The notes below the pieces were generated by a model, which was not told the DNA's origin, made no database searches, and worked only from the letters and a program-made list of their open reading frames with translations. Positions 15,660 through 23,590 of a DNA stretch of 49,727 nucleotides are shown one piece after another. Location: contig JACPSW010000070.1 of assembly GCA_016193045.1 (NCBI GenBank), positions 1 through 49,727 on the forward strand. Reading direction: 5' to 3'. This stretch comes from Candidatus Rokuibacteriota bacterium (GTDB lineage Bacteria; Methylomirabilota; Methylomirabilia; Rokubacteriales; CSP1-6). A program made the translations under genes and the position numbers. Position 1 is the stretch's first letter. Each line of letters opens with the position of its first letter.

Positions 15660-16886
15660 ATGACGGTGGAGTCGTACGCGACGGGGCTTCGATGCATCGA
15701 GTGCGGGGCGACCTATCCCCTCGCCTACCGGCTCGAGTGCGACAAGTGCCCGGGCCTCCTGGAGCTGACCTATGACCTCGACGAGCTCGGCCGCCGCGGA
15801 CCGGCCGTCTTCGACGGCCCCGGGCTCTGGCGGTACGGCGCCGTCCTCCCCATCGCCCGCCCGGAGCACCGGGTGACGCTCGGGGAGGGGCAGTCGCCGC
15901 TCCTCGACTGCCCGCGCCTGGCGACCTTGCTCGGCGTCAAGCGCCTGCTGATCAAGTTCGACGGGTCCAACCCCACCGGGACCGTGAAGGACCGCTCCTC
16001 CACCACGGCGGTCGCCGCGGCGCTCCAGTTCGGCTATCGCGTGACGTCGGTCGTGAGCTCCGGCAACGCCGGCTCCTCCATCGCCGCCTACTCGACGCGG
16101 GCGGGGCTGCGCTCCCTCATCTTCGTCTACGAGCGCGCCTCCGCGCCCAAGATGCTCCACATCGGCGCCGCCGCGACCGACCTCATCATCTACAAGGGCG
16201 TGTACGACGACCTCATCGGCCATTGGGACCGGCTGGTGGAGGAGAAGGCATTCTTCGACTGCGGCGCCTCCCGGAACGCCTTCAAGCAGGAAGGCAAGAA
16301 GACCCTCGCCTACGAGATCTGGGAGCAGAACGGCTTCCGGGCTCCCGACGTGATCGTGGCCCCGGTCGCCGTGGGAGAGACCTTCATCGCCACCTCGCGG
16401 GGTTTCCGGGAGCTGGCGCAGCTGGGCTGGATCGACAAGGCGCCCCTCATGGTGGCCGCTCAGGCCACCCGGGCCAACGCCATCTCCCGGGCGTGGCGCG
16501 ACGGCGCCCCCCTCAAGCCTCTCAAGATCGGCTACACGGTCGCCGAGGGGCTGGCCTCGGGGAATCCGGGAAAGAAGGGCGAGTGGACTCTCCGGCTGCT
16601 GCGACAGAACGGTGGGATCGCGGGGGACGCCGAGGATGAGGAGATTCTGGAAGCCCAGAAAATCCTGGCCCGCACCGAGGGAATCTGGGCGGGCCCGACG
16701 GGGGTCGCGACGCTCGCGGTGCTGGGACGGCTCCTTGCCAAGAAGCAGGTCGATCCCGCCCGGACCATCTGCGTGATCATCAGCGAGACCGGGCTCAAGA
16801 CCGAGGCGGAGGTGCCGAGCCGCCAGGGGACCGCCTTCGACTACGACTCCCTTCGCGCCCTCGTCCACTCCCGCCTCGCGCAGTAG
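15660..16886 (+). CDS. thrC: Threonine synthase
   Basis: This 408-residue protein starts at ATG 15660. It begins with a rubredoxin-like zinc knuckle (C-I-E-C-G and E-C-D-K-C-P-G, residues 13-34) that many threonine synthases carry. The PLP core follows: G-E-G-Q-S-P-L, N-P-T-G-T-V-K-D-R-S (Schiff-base Lys, about residue 110), S-S-G-N-A-G-S-S (phosphate-binding loop) and a C-terminal I-I-S-E-T-G-L-K. It converts O-phosphohomoserine to threonine. Length fits the long plant-like class. An inverted repeat at 16889-16963 directly follows the stop and may end the transcript. Confidence 0.87.
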   Translation: MTVESYATGLRCIECGATYPLAYRLECDKCPGLLELTYDLDELGRRGPAVFDGPGLWRYGAVLPIARPEHRVTLGEGQSPLLDCPRLATLLGVKRLLIKFDGSNPTGTVKDRSSTTAVAAALQFGYRVTSVVSSGNAGSSIAAYSTRAGLRSLIFVYERASAPKMLHIGAAATDLIIYKGVYDDLIGHWDRLVEEKAFFDCGASRNAFKQEGKKTLAYEIWEQNGFRAPDVIVAPVAVGETFIATSRGFRELAQLGWIDKAPLMVAAQATRANAISRAWRDGAPLKPLKIGYTVAEGLASGNPGKKGEWTLRLLRQNGGIAGDAEDEEILEAQKILARTEGIWAGPTGVATLAVLGRLLAKKQVDPARTICVIISETGLKTEAEVPSRQGTAFDYDSLRALVHSRLAQ

Positions 16887-16888
16887 CG

Positions 16889-16963
16889 GGGGTCAGGTCT
16901 TGCAATCACACATGCGCCGGGTGTTGCACTGGCTGGAAATGTTGCATTGCAAGACCTAACCCC
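16889..16963. repeat. Long inverted repeat (REP/MITE-like), possible terminator
   Basis: Arms 16889-16906 and 16946-16963 pair over 17 of 18 positions around a 39-nt centre. The arm begins GGGGTCAGGTCTTGCAAT. The element sits 3 bp after thrC and before the convergent MBL gene. Similar GGGGTCAGGTCT-type palindromes are, from memory, common as REP elements near REP-associated transposases; no such transposase is in this window. Confidence 0.6.
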
Positions 16964-16980
16964 TGAAAAGGGGGGCACAA

Positions 16981-17757
16981 TCACAGCGCGTAGGGGCGGA
17001 ACTCCTCCGCGATCTCCACCGGCCCCTGGAAGTGGGCGCGCGCCTCGTCGGCCAGGGCGTCCAGCTCCCCGTGGTAGTCAGCCTCGATGTGGCAGAGGAT
17101 CAAGCGCCGTACCCCCGCCCCCGCCGCCACCTGCCCGGCCTCCGCCGCCGTCGAGTGGTGACCGAACCGGCCGCGGTCGCGCTGGGGGAAGGTTGCCTCG
17201 TGGATGAGCGTGTCGGCCCCCCGGGCCAGCCTCACCACCTCCTCGCACGCCTCGGTATCGGACGAGTACACCACCGCGACCCGCCGCTCGGGGACCTCGA
17301 CCCGCACCGCCAGGTTGGGCATGTTCCCGTGGGCGTTGGGCGACGCCGACGCCACGAACGCCTCGGTCCTCAGGACCTCGATCCCTTCCCGCGGCTCCAC
17401 GCCGTGCACGGGAACGGGGAAACCGCCCTGGCGGGTCCTCAAGGCGAAGAGATCCAGCAGATCTGTCACAGCCTCCACGTGCTCGACGCGGCAGAAGAGG
17501 GGGAGGGGCGCGGTGCGCCCGAGGAGGATCAGGTTCTGGACCAGCGCCGGCAGGCCGTAGGCGTGATCGGGGTGGATGTGGGTGATCAGGACGTGGCTCA
17601 GCCGCAGCGGGTCGATGCCGGCGGCGCGGAGCTTCTGGAGGGGACTGCCGCCCACATCCACTAGGAGGATCTCCGAGCGACCGACGAACGCCAGGGACGT
17701 CGTGTCCCGCTGCGCGCCGGGGATCGCCCCCGACGTCCCCAGGAACACAAAATGCAC
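16981..17757 (-). CDS. MBL-fold metallo-hydrolase (RNase Z-like)
   Basis: This 258-residue protein from ATG 17757 starts M-H-F-V-F-L-G-T-S-G-A-I-P, the RNase Z-type first strand. It carries T-H-I-H-P-D-H-A-Y-G-L (HxHxDH zinc site, about residues 59-69), S-P-N-A-H-G-N (His, about 141), Y-S-S-D-T (bridging Asp) and a late C-H-I-E. The zinc set is close to RNase Z, but the long exosite arm for tRNA is not evident, so a tRNA role is open. It is distinct from the other two MBL proteins at 2238 and 27863. Confidence 0.8.
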   Translation of the reverse strand: MHFVFLGTSGAIPGAQRDTTSLAFVGRSEILLVDVGGSPLQKLRAAGIDPLRLSHVLITHIHPDHAYGLPALVQNLILLGRTAPLPLFCRVEHVEAVTDLLDLFALRTRQGGFPVPVHGVEPREGIEVLRTEAFVASASPNAHGNMPNLAVRVEVPERRVAVVYSSDTEACEEVVRLARGADTLIHEATFPQRDRGRFGHHSTAAEAGQVAAGAGVRRLILCHIEADYHGELDALADEARAHFQGPVEIAEEFRPYAL

Positions 17758-17815
17758 GTCAGCTAGCGCCAGCGCCGCGGGTGACGCCGGCGTGGCCCCC
17801 CGCGCGGTCCGTGCG

Positions 17816-17850
17816 GCACGTCAGGCGAGGCAAGTTGGAGTCGCACTAGG
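17816..17850 (-). repeat. Dispersed 35-bp repeat, copy A
   Basis: On the minus strand this reads CCTAGTGCGACTCCAACTT plus 16 further bases. It matches 35800-35834 exactly over the first 19 bases and at 30 of 35 overall, all differences being transitions. The lgt stop codon (17846-17848) lies inside it. Confidence 0.6.
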
Positions 17851-18628
17851 TGGGGCGCGCCCGCTTCAACAGGATCGGCACGAGCACGACCGCCAGGGCA
17901 ATCCCGATCCCGCTGGCCAGCTGGGCCACCCGGATCGAGCCGAGCATGAGGCTGTCGGTCCTGAATCCCTCGACGATCAGCCGCCCCACGGAGTAGAGCC
18001 CGACGTAGATCCAGAAGAGGCACGTCGGCGCCCGCGCGACCCGGTCGCGAAGCACCCAGACGAGGAGGGCGAAGACCAGGAAATCCCAGAGCGATTCGTA
18101 GAGAAACGTCGGGTGGAAGAACTCCTCCTGGACGTAGGGGAGCGGGCGGTGCGGCGGGGAGATGTAGAGCTTCCAGGGGAGGGTGGTGGGGGTGCCGAAC
18201 GCCTCCTCGTTGAAGAAGTTGCCCCAGCGGCCGATCCCCTGCCCCAGCGCCAGGCTCGGGGCGACGATGTCCAGATAGCGCGGCAGCGGCAGGCGCTTCC
18301 ACCAGGCGTAAGCGCCTCCGAGGAGCAGCCCCCCGAGGAGTCCGCCGTGGATGGCCAGGCCGCCCTCCCACACGGCGAAGATCTTCGGTAGCGCCCGGCT
18401 GTAGTAGTCCCAGTTGAAGGCGACGTAGTAGAGCCGCGCCCCCACGAGCCCGCCCAGGAGCGCCAGCTCCGAGGCCTTGAGCAGCTCCTCCGGATCCACC
18501 CCCCGGCGGCGGGCGTCGCGGTAGGCCAGCCACAACCCGACGGCCATGGCCGCGGCCATGAGCACGCCGTACCAGCGGAGGGCCAGCGGGCCGACCTGGA
18601 CGAAGATGGGCCCGGGGGAGGTGAACAT
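17846..18628 (-). CDS. lgt: Prolipoprotein diacylglyceryl transferase
   Basis: This 260-residue inner-membrane enzyme has seven hydrophobic segments. It moves diacylglycerol from phosphatidylglycerol to the lipobox Cys of prolipoproteins. Signature residues are present: R-W-Y-G near the N-terminus (residues 18-21), GLAIHGGLLGGLL (about 90-102, including the essential His), L-G-Q-G-I-G-R-W-G-N-F-F-N-E-E (about 127-141, the Lgt signature with its Arg) and E-G-F-R-T-D near the end. ATG 18628 shares its A with the TGA of the upstream lolA-like gene (TGATG), so translation is coupled. At least five lipoproteins are encoded in this window. Confidence 0.93.
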   Translation of the reverse strand: MFTSPGPIFVQVGPLALRWYGVLMAAAMAVGLWLAYRDARRRGVDPEELLKASELALLGGLVGARLYYVAFNWDYYSRALPKIFAVWEGGLAIHGGLLGGLLLGGAYAWWKRLPLPRYLDIVAPSLALGQGIGRWGNFFNEEAFGTPTTLPWKLYISPPHRPLPYVQEEFFHPTFLYESLWDFLVFALLVWVLRDRVARAPTCLFWIYVGLYSVGRLIVEGFRTDSLMLGSIRVAQLASGIGIALAVVLVPILLKRARPT

Positions 18629-19389
18629 CAGCGGGACCCCCCCTTCTCGAGGAGGGCGTCGGGGTCGAAGAGCGACTCCGGCAGGCCCGTGTTGACCTCC
18701 ACGCTGCGCACGGAGGCGACCTCGAGGAGTTTGCCGTCGAGGAAGAGCTCCTGGCGGAACGGGTAGAAGAATCCAGCCGACACCTTGCGGTGCTCGGAGA
18801 ACGCCACGTCCCCCATCTTCACGCCGTCCGGGCCCTCCACGCGCGTGATGATCCGCACCACGCCGTACTCGGAGTCGAACCAGACGGCCGGACTGGTACG
18901 ATCCCCTTCGACCGCCCCGATCAGCGTGATCGTCCGACCGCCCACCCGCACGGCCGTCACCACCTCGGTGCGGATCCCCAGGCTCGCCCACTCGCGGAGG
19001 AGATCGGCGGCCGTCCGGGGCAGCGGAAAGAGGGTGTGGACGCGCTGGCGCTCCCGTTGCCGGGGCGGGGCCTCGAAGACCTTCCCGCCGCGCTCCACCA
19101 CGAGCCGATCGCCATTCATCACCCGCAGCAGGCGCAGATCCTCGACCTTGGTCTCCTCGCGCAGGCGGGCGGGCACCTTGATCCAGAGCTTTCTGTCCCC
19201 CCTGACCTGCTGCCGGGGGTCCTTCGGATCGTAGAGCGTCAGGGTCTGGGTCACCACCATGTCGGTGACGCTGATCTCGGCGAGCCGGGCGACGAACTGC
19301 TCCACCGCGAGACGAGCGTCCTCGGCCTGGCTCCGCGGGGCGAATACGAGGACGGCGAGGAGCGCCAGAAGGGCGGTTGGGGCCCGCAC
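18628..19389 (-). CDS. LolA-like outer-membrane lipoprotein-sorting protein
   Basis: GTG 19389 was chosen because AAGGAG precedes it and a signal peptide (L-L-A-L-L-A-V-L-V-F-A, cut near S-Q-A about residue 22) follows at once. The 253-residue product is a periplasmic beta-rich protein of the LolA/LolB superfamily type (A-E-D-A-R-L-A-V-E-Q-F-V-A-R-L, then R-K-L-W-I-K-V-P-A-R-L-R and E-Y-G-V-V-R-I-I-T-R). These proteins carry acyl chains or lipoproteins between membranes. Coupling to lgt supports a lipoprotein role, but LolA itself is shorter (about 180 residues), so the exact function is unproven. Confidence 0.75.
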   Translation of the reverse strand: MRAPTALLALLAVLVFAPRSQAEDARLAVEQFVARLAEISVTDMVVTQTLTLYDPKDPRQQVRGDRKLWIKVPARLREETKVEDLRLLRVMNGDRLVVERGGKVFEAPPRQRERQRVHTLFPLPRTAADLLREWASLGIRTEVVTAVRVGGRTITLIGAVEGDRTSPAVWFDSEYGVVRIITRVEGPDGVKMGDVAFSEHRKVSAGFFYPFRQELFLDGKLLEVASVRSVEVNTGLPESLFDPDALLEKGGSR

Positions 19390-19395
19390 GGTCTC

Positions 19396-19425
19396 CTTAT
19401 ACGGCCCGGAGCCCCACCCTGTCAA
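19396..19425 (-). promoter_or_regulatory. Sigma-70-type promoter for lolA-like/lgt
   Basis: On the minus strand TTGACA (19425-19420) and TATAAG (19401-19396) are 18 bp apart. The -10 box overlaps the ribosome site AAGGAG and lies 6 bp from GTG 19389, so the mRNA would be leaderless, or this promoter is bypassed by one further upstream. Confidence 0.6.
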
Positions 19426-19455
19426 CGAAAACCGCGATTTCCCGGGCAAAAGTGT

Positions 19456-19485
19456 TTGACACCCTTCGCGGCCATTCGGTATAGT
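19456..19485 (+). promoter_or_regulatory. Sigma-70-type promoter of the tol-pal operon
   Basis: TTGACA (19456-19461) and TATAGT (19480-19485) are 18 bp apart. The predicted transcription start, about 19492, leaves a 34-nt leader that carries the tolQ ribosome site AAAAGGAG. It is divergent from the lolA-like promoter, 30 bp away. Confidence 0.7.
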
Positions 19486-19525
19486 TGAAAAAGATTTCCT
19501 ACTCTCCGGCGAAAAGGAGTCCTGC

Positions 19526-20263
19526 GTGCCGAACAACGGAATGACCGTCGGCGTCCTCGATCTGGTCCTCAACGCCGGCCCCGTCGCGAAGTTCGTCCTC
19601 GTCGTCCTCGCCGTCTTCTCGATCGTCTGCTGGGCCCTGATCATCGAAAAATGGTGGCAATTCCGCCGGGTCCGCCTGGAGAGCATGCGGTTCCTCCGAG
19701 CGTTCCGCGAAGGCCGCCGGTTCTCCGTCGTGTACGGGGCGGCCCGCAAGCACCGCGAGAGCCCGCTGGCCCAGCTCTACGCCTCCGCCTATCAGGAGGT
19801 CGGGGGGGCCACCCCGCTCCCCGAGATGGTGGACCAGCTCCTCGACGATCCCGAAGAGGGGCTGCCGGTCGAGCGGCTGGAGGCCGTGGAGCGCGCCATG
19901 CGGCGCTGCGCGTCGGGAGAGATCTCCAGGATGGAACGGTATCTCCCCTTCCTGGCCACGACGGCCAGCGCCTCCCCGTTCATCGGGCTGTTCGGCACGG
20001 TCTGGGGCATCATGGAGTCGTTCCGCGGGATCGGCGCCCAGGGCTCGGCCAGCCTCGCCGTGGTGGCCCCCGGCATCTCGGAAGCGCTCATCGCCACCGC
20101 CGCCGGCCTCGGCGCCGCCATCCCGGCCGTCATCGCGTACAACTTCTTCGTGAATCGCGTGAAGCACTGGGCGGTTGAAATGGAGGGGTTCAGCCTGGAC
20201 CTCCTGAACCTCTTCCACCGTCCCGTGCCGAAGGGCGCGAGACAGGCGAAAAATGGCCTTTAA
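19526..20263 (+). CDS. tolQ: TolQ, proton-channel subunit of the Tol-Pal system
   Basis: GTG 19526 follows AAAAGGAG at 19512-19519. The 245-residue MotA/TolQ/ExbB protein has an N-terminal TM helix (VAKFVLVVLAVFSIVCWALI, about 17-36), a long cytoplasmic loop and two TM helices. The loop is followed by LPFLATTASASPFIGLFGTVWG, then A-T-A-A-G-L-G-A-A-I-P-A, the proton-channel signature. TolQ with TolR uses the proton gradient to energise TolA during outer-membrane constriction. It is the first gene of the operon and overlaps tolR by 11 bp. Confidence 0.93.
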   Translation: MPNNGMTVGVLDLVLNAGPVAKFVLVVLAVFSIVCWALIIEKWWQFRRVRLESMRFLRAFREGRRFSVVYGAARKHRESPLAQLYASAYQEVGGATPLPEMVDQLLDDPEEGLPVERLEAVERAMRRCASGEISRMERYLPFLATTASASPFIGLFGTVWGIMESFRGIGAQGSASLAVVAPGISEALIATAAGLGAAIPAVIAYNFFVNRVKHWAVEMEGFSLDLLNLFHRPVPKGARQAKNGL

Positions 20264-20687
20264 TCTCGACCCGGCCGGCGAGCGCGGCCGGCGCGTCGGC
20301 GCCTCGCTGTCGGAGATCAACGTCATCCCCCTGGTGGACGTCGTCCTCGTCCTCCTCCTGATCTTCATGCTCACGGCTCCCATGATGTACCGGGGGATCG
20401 ACGTGAACCTCCCCAAGACCAGCTCCAAGCCTACGGCGGTCGAGGAGCGCCTGGTGCTGACGCTGTCCAAGGACCAGGTGGTCTACCTGAACGAGCGGCC
20501 GGTCCCGCTGGCGGGGCTCGACGGGCAGCTCCGCGACATCTTCAAGAACCGCTCCGACAAGACCCTCTACCTCAAGGCCGACCAGACGCTGTCCTATGGC
20601 TTCGTCGTGGAGACGATGGACCGGGTTCGGCGGGCCGGTGTGGAGAAGCTGGGGATGGTGACCGAGCCCTCCACCCGGGAGCGCTGA
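20253..20687 (+). CDS. tolR: TolR/ExbD, ion-gated subunit of the Tol-Pal system
   Basis: This 144-residue protein has a short cytoplasmic tail and one TM helix. The helix carries the essential Asp in I-N-V-I-P-L-V-D-V-V-L-V-L-L (Asp at about residue 29). A periplasmic domain follows, with the ExbD/TolR S-K-D-Q-V-V-Y-L-N and L-K-A-D-Q-T-L-S-Y-G patterns. It pairs with TolQ to conduct protons. ATG 20253 overlaps tolQ, indicating translational coupling. Confidence 0.93.
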   Translation: MAFNLDPAGERGRRVGASLSEINVIPLVDVVLVLLLIFMLTAPMMYRGIDVNLPKTSSKPTAVEERLVLTLSKDQVVYLNERPVPLAGLDGQLRDIFKNRSDKTLYLKADQTLSYGFVVETMDRVRRAGVEKLGMVTEPSTRER

Positions 20688-20716
20688 GCATCAGCAGCGC
20701 GGTCCTGGAGGATCCA

Positions 20717-21559
20717 ATGTACCCCTGGAGGCGCCGACCCGGCCCGGCACTCCGCGGGGGGTCGTTCCCCCTGTTCGGTGTGACGGCGTCCGCCGCCGGC
20801 CACGTCCTGACCGGCGCCGCGCTCCTGCTCCTGGCCGGCGTGTGGAACCAGTGGAATGCGTCCAAGGTCTACGTCGTGAACCTGGTGCCGGCCGTCTCCA
20901 TCATGGGCTCTCCGACCAGCCGGAGCACGGTGCCGAGCCTGCCGCCCCGCCCGGTCACCTCGGAGCCCCGGCGTCCGCCGCCCGAGCCCGTCGCCAGGGA
21001 GATCCCCGCGGCACCCAAGCCGGCGGAGCCATCCCTGCCCGAGCCCCGCGCCGCCAGCGCCAGCCGGCCTGCGACGCTGCCCCGACCGGGGGAAAAGGAA
21101 CTGCCGCCCCTGACGGCCCCCGCCGAGCGCCGCCCCGCCGCCGCCGCCCCGGCGCGGAGCGAGAATCCGACCCCCGCCGCCGTGGAGGTCCGGGGCGCCG
21201 TCCCGCCGGTCCCCCTGGGGCGTCCCGACGGCTCCCCGGCCGGCGTCGCCTCGCTCGCCCTCGAGGTCTCCAACTTCCCGTTCACCTGGTACCTCCAGCA
21301 GGTCCAGCGAAAGGTGACCGAGAAGTGGGTCCAGCCGACCCGGGCGACCGGGCCCGGCCTCAGGGTCGTGGTCCTCTTCGAGATCGCCCGCGACGGTCAG
21401 ATGACGGGCTCCAAGGTCGAGCGGAGCTCGGGCAACTCGTGGTACGACCAGTCGGCGCTCCGGGCCGTCGTCGAGGCGAACCCCTTCCCCCCGCTGCCGG
21501 AGGGATTCCCCGGCCAGTCGCTGCGCGTGCACTTCGGGTTTGACTTCAAGTCGAGTTGA
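20717..21559 (+). CDS. tolA: TolA/TonB-type energy transducer
   Basis: ATG 20717 follows GGAGGATCC. The 280-residue protein has one TM helix (V-L-T-G-A-A-L-L-L-L-A-G-V, about 30-42), a long Pro/Ala/Arg-rich periplasmic linker (about 80-170) and a C-terminal TonB-like domain. The domain shows F-T-W-Y-L-Q-Q-V-Q-R-K-V-T-E-K-W, then V-V-L-F-E-I-A-R-D-G and the ending F-P-P-L-P-E-G-F-P-G. Position in the operon gives the TolA role: linking TolQR to TolB and Pal. The linker is Pro-rich rather than the long Ala/Lys helix of enteric TolA. Confidence 0.85.
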   Translation: MYPWRRRPGPALRGGSFPLFGVTASAAGHVLTGAALLLLAGVWNQWNASKVYVVNLVPAVSIMGSPTSRSTVPSLPPRPVTSEPRRPPPEPVAREIPAAPKPAEPSLPEPRAASASRPATLPRPGEKELPPLTAPAERRPAAAAPARSENPTPAAVEVRGAVPPVPLGRPDGSPAGVASLALEVSNFPFTWYLQQVQRKVTEKWVQPTRATGPGLRVVVLFEIARDGQMTGSKVERSSGNSWYDQSALRAVVEANPFPPLPEGFPGQSLRVHFGFDFKSS

Positions 21560-21563
21560 TGCC

Positions 21564-22889
21564 GTGATCCGCCGTCCGACGCTCGCGCTCGCCCTGGTCG
21601 CCGCGGCGCTGACCGGCCTCCTGGCCGCCCCCCGGCCCGCGGGCTCCCAAGCGGTGGACGTGTTTCTGAACGTCATGGCCGGCGGGGCCAAGAAGCTCAA
21701 CATCGTCATCCCCGAGTTCACGCTCGTGACCGGCCGGGACGCCCAGGGCCTCACCAAGAGAATCCCGGCCGTGGCGGGCGCCGACCTCACGTTCTCGGCG
21801 CTCTTCAGCGTCGTGTCGGGGGCGCCGCCGCTCCCCGCCGACGACCCGCAGGCGCTGAAGCAGGTGCTGGCGGAGTCCGCCGCCTCCGGCGCCCACGCCA
21901 CCCTCCACGGGCTCTTGACCCTGAAGAGGGACCGCGCGGAAGCCGAGATGAGGCTCTACGACCTGACGAACCCCGAACAGCGGCTCATCGCCACCAAGCG
22001 CTTCGACCTCCCCGCCGCCGATGGCCGCCGGTTGGCCCACAAGATCGCCGACGAGGTGGTGTACCAGTTCACGGGAGAGCCGGGCATCGCCGACACCAAG
22101 ATCGCGTACGTGAGCAGCAGCGCCCAGGCCAAAGAGCTCTTCGCCATGGACTACGACGGCGCGGGGCGGGCGCGCCTCACCGGAAACGACTCGATCAATC
22201 TCTCGCCGGTCTGGAGCCCGGACGCCCGCTCCTTGGCCTTCACCTCCTACATCCGGGGCTACCCCTTCCTCTACCGCCTCTTCGCCTTCGAGCGCCGGCC
22301 CATCCAGCTGCTCACCGGCTTCCTGGGGATCAACACCTCCCCGGCCTGGAGCCCCGACGGACGGCAGGTCGCCCTGACGCTCTCGAAGGACGGCAACCCG
22401 GAGATCTACGTGCTCGACGTGGCGACGGGCGCCGTGCGGCGCCTGACGCGGCACCCGGCGATCGACACCGAGCCGACATGGTCGCCGACCGGACGGGAGA
22501 TCGCCTTCATCTCGGACCGCACGGGGAGGGCCCAGATCTTCGTCATGGACGCCGAGGGCGCCAACGTCCGGCAGCTGACCACCTCGGGGTTCAACACCCA
22601 GCCGCGCTGGTCACCCAAGGGGGACGCGATTGCCTACACGTCGCGCCAGGGCGGGCACGACATCTGGGCGATCAACCCCGACGGCTCCAACCCGCGCCGG
22701 CTGACGGCGGGACCGGGCTCCAACGAGAGCGCCTCCTGGGCCCCCAACGGCCGCCACGTCGCCTTCCAGTCCAACCGCCTCGGCAGCTGGCAGCTCTTCA
22801 CTATGCTGGCCGACGGGTCCGAGCAGCAACCCCTGACGCGGGGGGGCGGGGAGTTCACAAGTCCTGCGTGGTCTCCTCGGCTTCCGTGA
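21564..22889 (+). CDS. tolB: TolB, periplasmic beta-propeller of the Tol-Pal system
   Basis: GTG 21564 is preferred over TTG 21540 because it places the signal peptide (LALALVAAALTGLLAA) at the N-terminus; the ribosome site is weak either way. The 441-residue mature protein has the TolB N-terminal domain (V-F-L-N-V-M-A-G-G-A-K-K-L-N-I), then about six WD40-like repeats, each with S-P-x-W-S-P-D-G or a close variant and a following I-A-F/V-A-L strand. It binds Pal and TolA at the outer membrane during division. Confidence 0.92.
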   Translation: MIRRPTLALALVAAALTGLLAAPRPAGSQAVDVFLNVMAGGAKKLNIVIPEFTLVTGRDAQGLTKRIPAVAGADLTFSALFSVVSGAPPLPADDPQALKQVLAESAASGAHATLHGLLTLKRDRAEAEMRLYDLTNPEQRLIATKRFDLPAADGRRLAHKIADEVVYQFTGEPGIADTKIAYVSSSAQAKELFAMDYDGAGRARLTGNDSINLSPVWSPDARSLAFTSYIRGYPFLYRLFAFERRPIQLLTGFLGINTSPAWSPDGRQVALTLSKDGNPEIYVLDVATGAVRRLTRHPAIDTEPTWSPTGREIAFISDRTGRAQIFVMDAEGANVRQLTTSGFNTQPRWSPKGDAIAYTSRQGGHDIWAINPDGSNPRRLTAGPGSNESASWAPNGRHVAFQSNRLGSWQLFTMLADGSEQQPLTRGGGEFTSPAWSPRLP

Positions 22890-22946
22890 TAGGATGAACG
22901 CGAAACTGTGCGTGCTTCGCCTGACGACCTGAAAGGAGGAGGCTTC

Positions 22947-23573
22947 ATGTTGCATCGACGCTGGCAGCTCCTGCCGATCTTCCCGGTGCTGGTCCTCGCA
23001 CTCTTCCTCGTGGGGTGCCCCAAGCGACCGGCCACCACGTCCGCCGCGGCCCCTGCGCCGGGAGCGCCTATGCCGGGAGCCCCTGGTGCCAGACCCGGCG
23101 TCGCGGGCCCCGGCGCGCCCGGCGTGCCCGGCGCGCCCGGCGTGCCCGCCGCTCCAGGCGCTCCAGGCGCTCCAGGCGCCGCAACAACTCCCGGGAGGCC
23201 GGGCGCGGCTCCGTCTCCGCGGGAGTTCGCGCCGACTGCCGCGCTCCAGGACATCCACTTCGACTTCGACAAGTACGACATCCGCCCCGGAGACGCCAAG
23301 GTCCTCGACGAGAACGCGAAGTGGATGAAGTCCAACCAGAACTACCTGGTGCTGATCGAGGGGCACTGCGACGAGCGCGGCACCAACGAGTACAACCTCG
23401 CCCTCGGCGAGCGCCGGGCCAAGTCCACCATGAACTACCTGGTCTCCCAGGGCGTCCAGGCCAACCGGATCACCCTGATCAGCTACGGCGAAGAGCGGCC
23501 GCAGTGCACCGACAAGAACGAGGCCTGCTGGGCGAAGAACCGCCGGGCCCACTTCCTGGTCAAGGCGCGCTGA
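22947..23573 (+). CDS. pal: Pal, peptidoglycan-associated lipoprotein
   Basis: ATG 22947 is preceded by AAAGGAGGA. The 208-residue protein has a lipobox (F-L-V-G-C, Cys at about residue 24), an unusual Gly-Ala-Pro/Val-Pro linker of roughly 55 residues, and a C-terminal OmpA domain. The domain has I-H-F-D-F-D-K-Y-D-I-R, EGHCDERGTNEYNLALGERR (the diaminopimelate-binding loop with Asp and Arg) and S-Y-G-E-E-R-P. It anchors the outer membrane to peptidoglycan. The collagen-like linker is longer and more repetitive than in enteric Pal. Confidence 0.95.
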   Translation: MLHRRWQLLPIFPVLVLALFLVGCPKRPATTSAAAPAPGAPMPGAPGARPGVAGPGAPGVPGAPGVPAAPGAPGAPGAATTPGRPGAAPSPREFAPTAALQDIHFDFDKYDIRPGDAKVLDENAKWMKSNQNYLVLIEGHCDERGTNEYNLALGERRAKSTMNYLVSQGVQANRITLISYGEERPQCTDKNEACWAKNRRAHFLVKAR

Positions 23574-23590
23574 TCGCCTGAAGTTTGCCG

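Noticed and set aside
23050..23200. Short repeats in the Pal gene as a CRISPR array or satellite
   Set aside because: They are codons for a Gly-Ala-Pro/Val-Pro linker inside an intact pal gene; unit lengths vary and there are no spacers.
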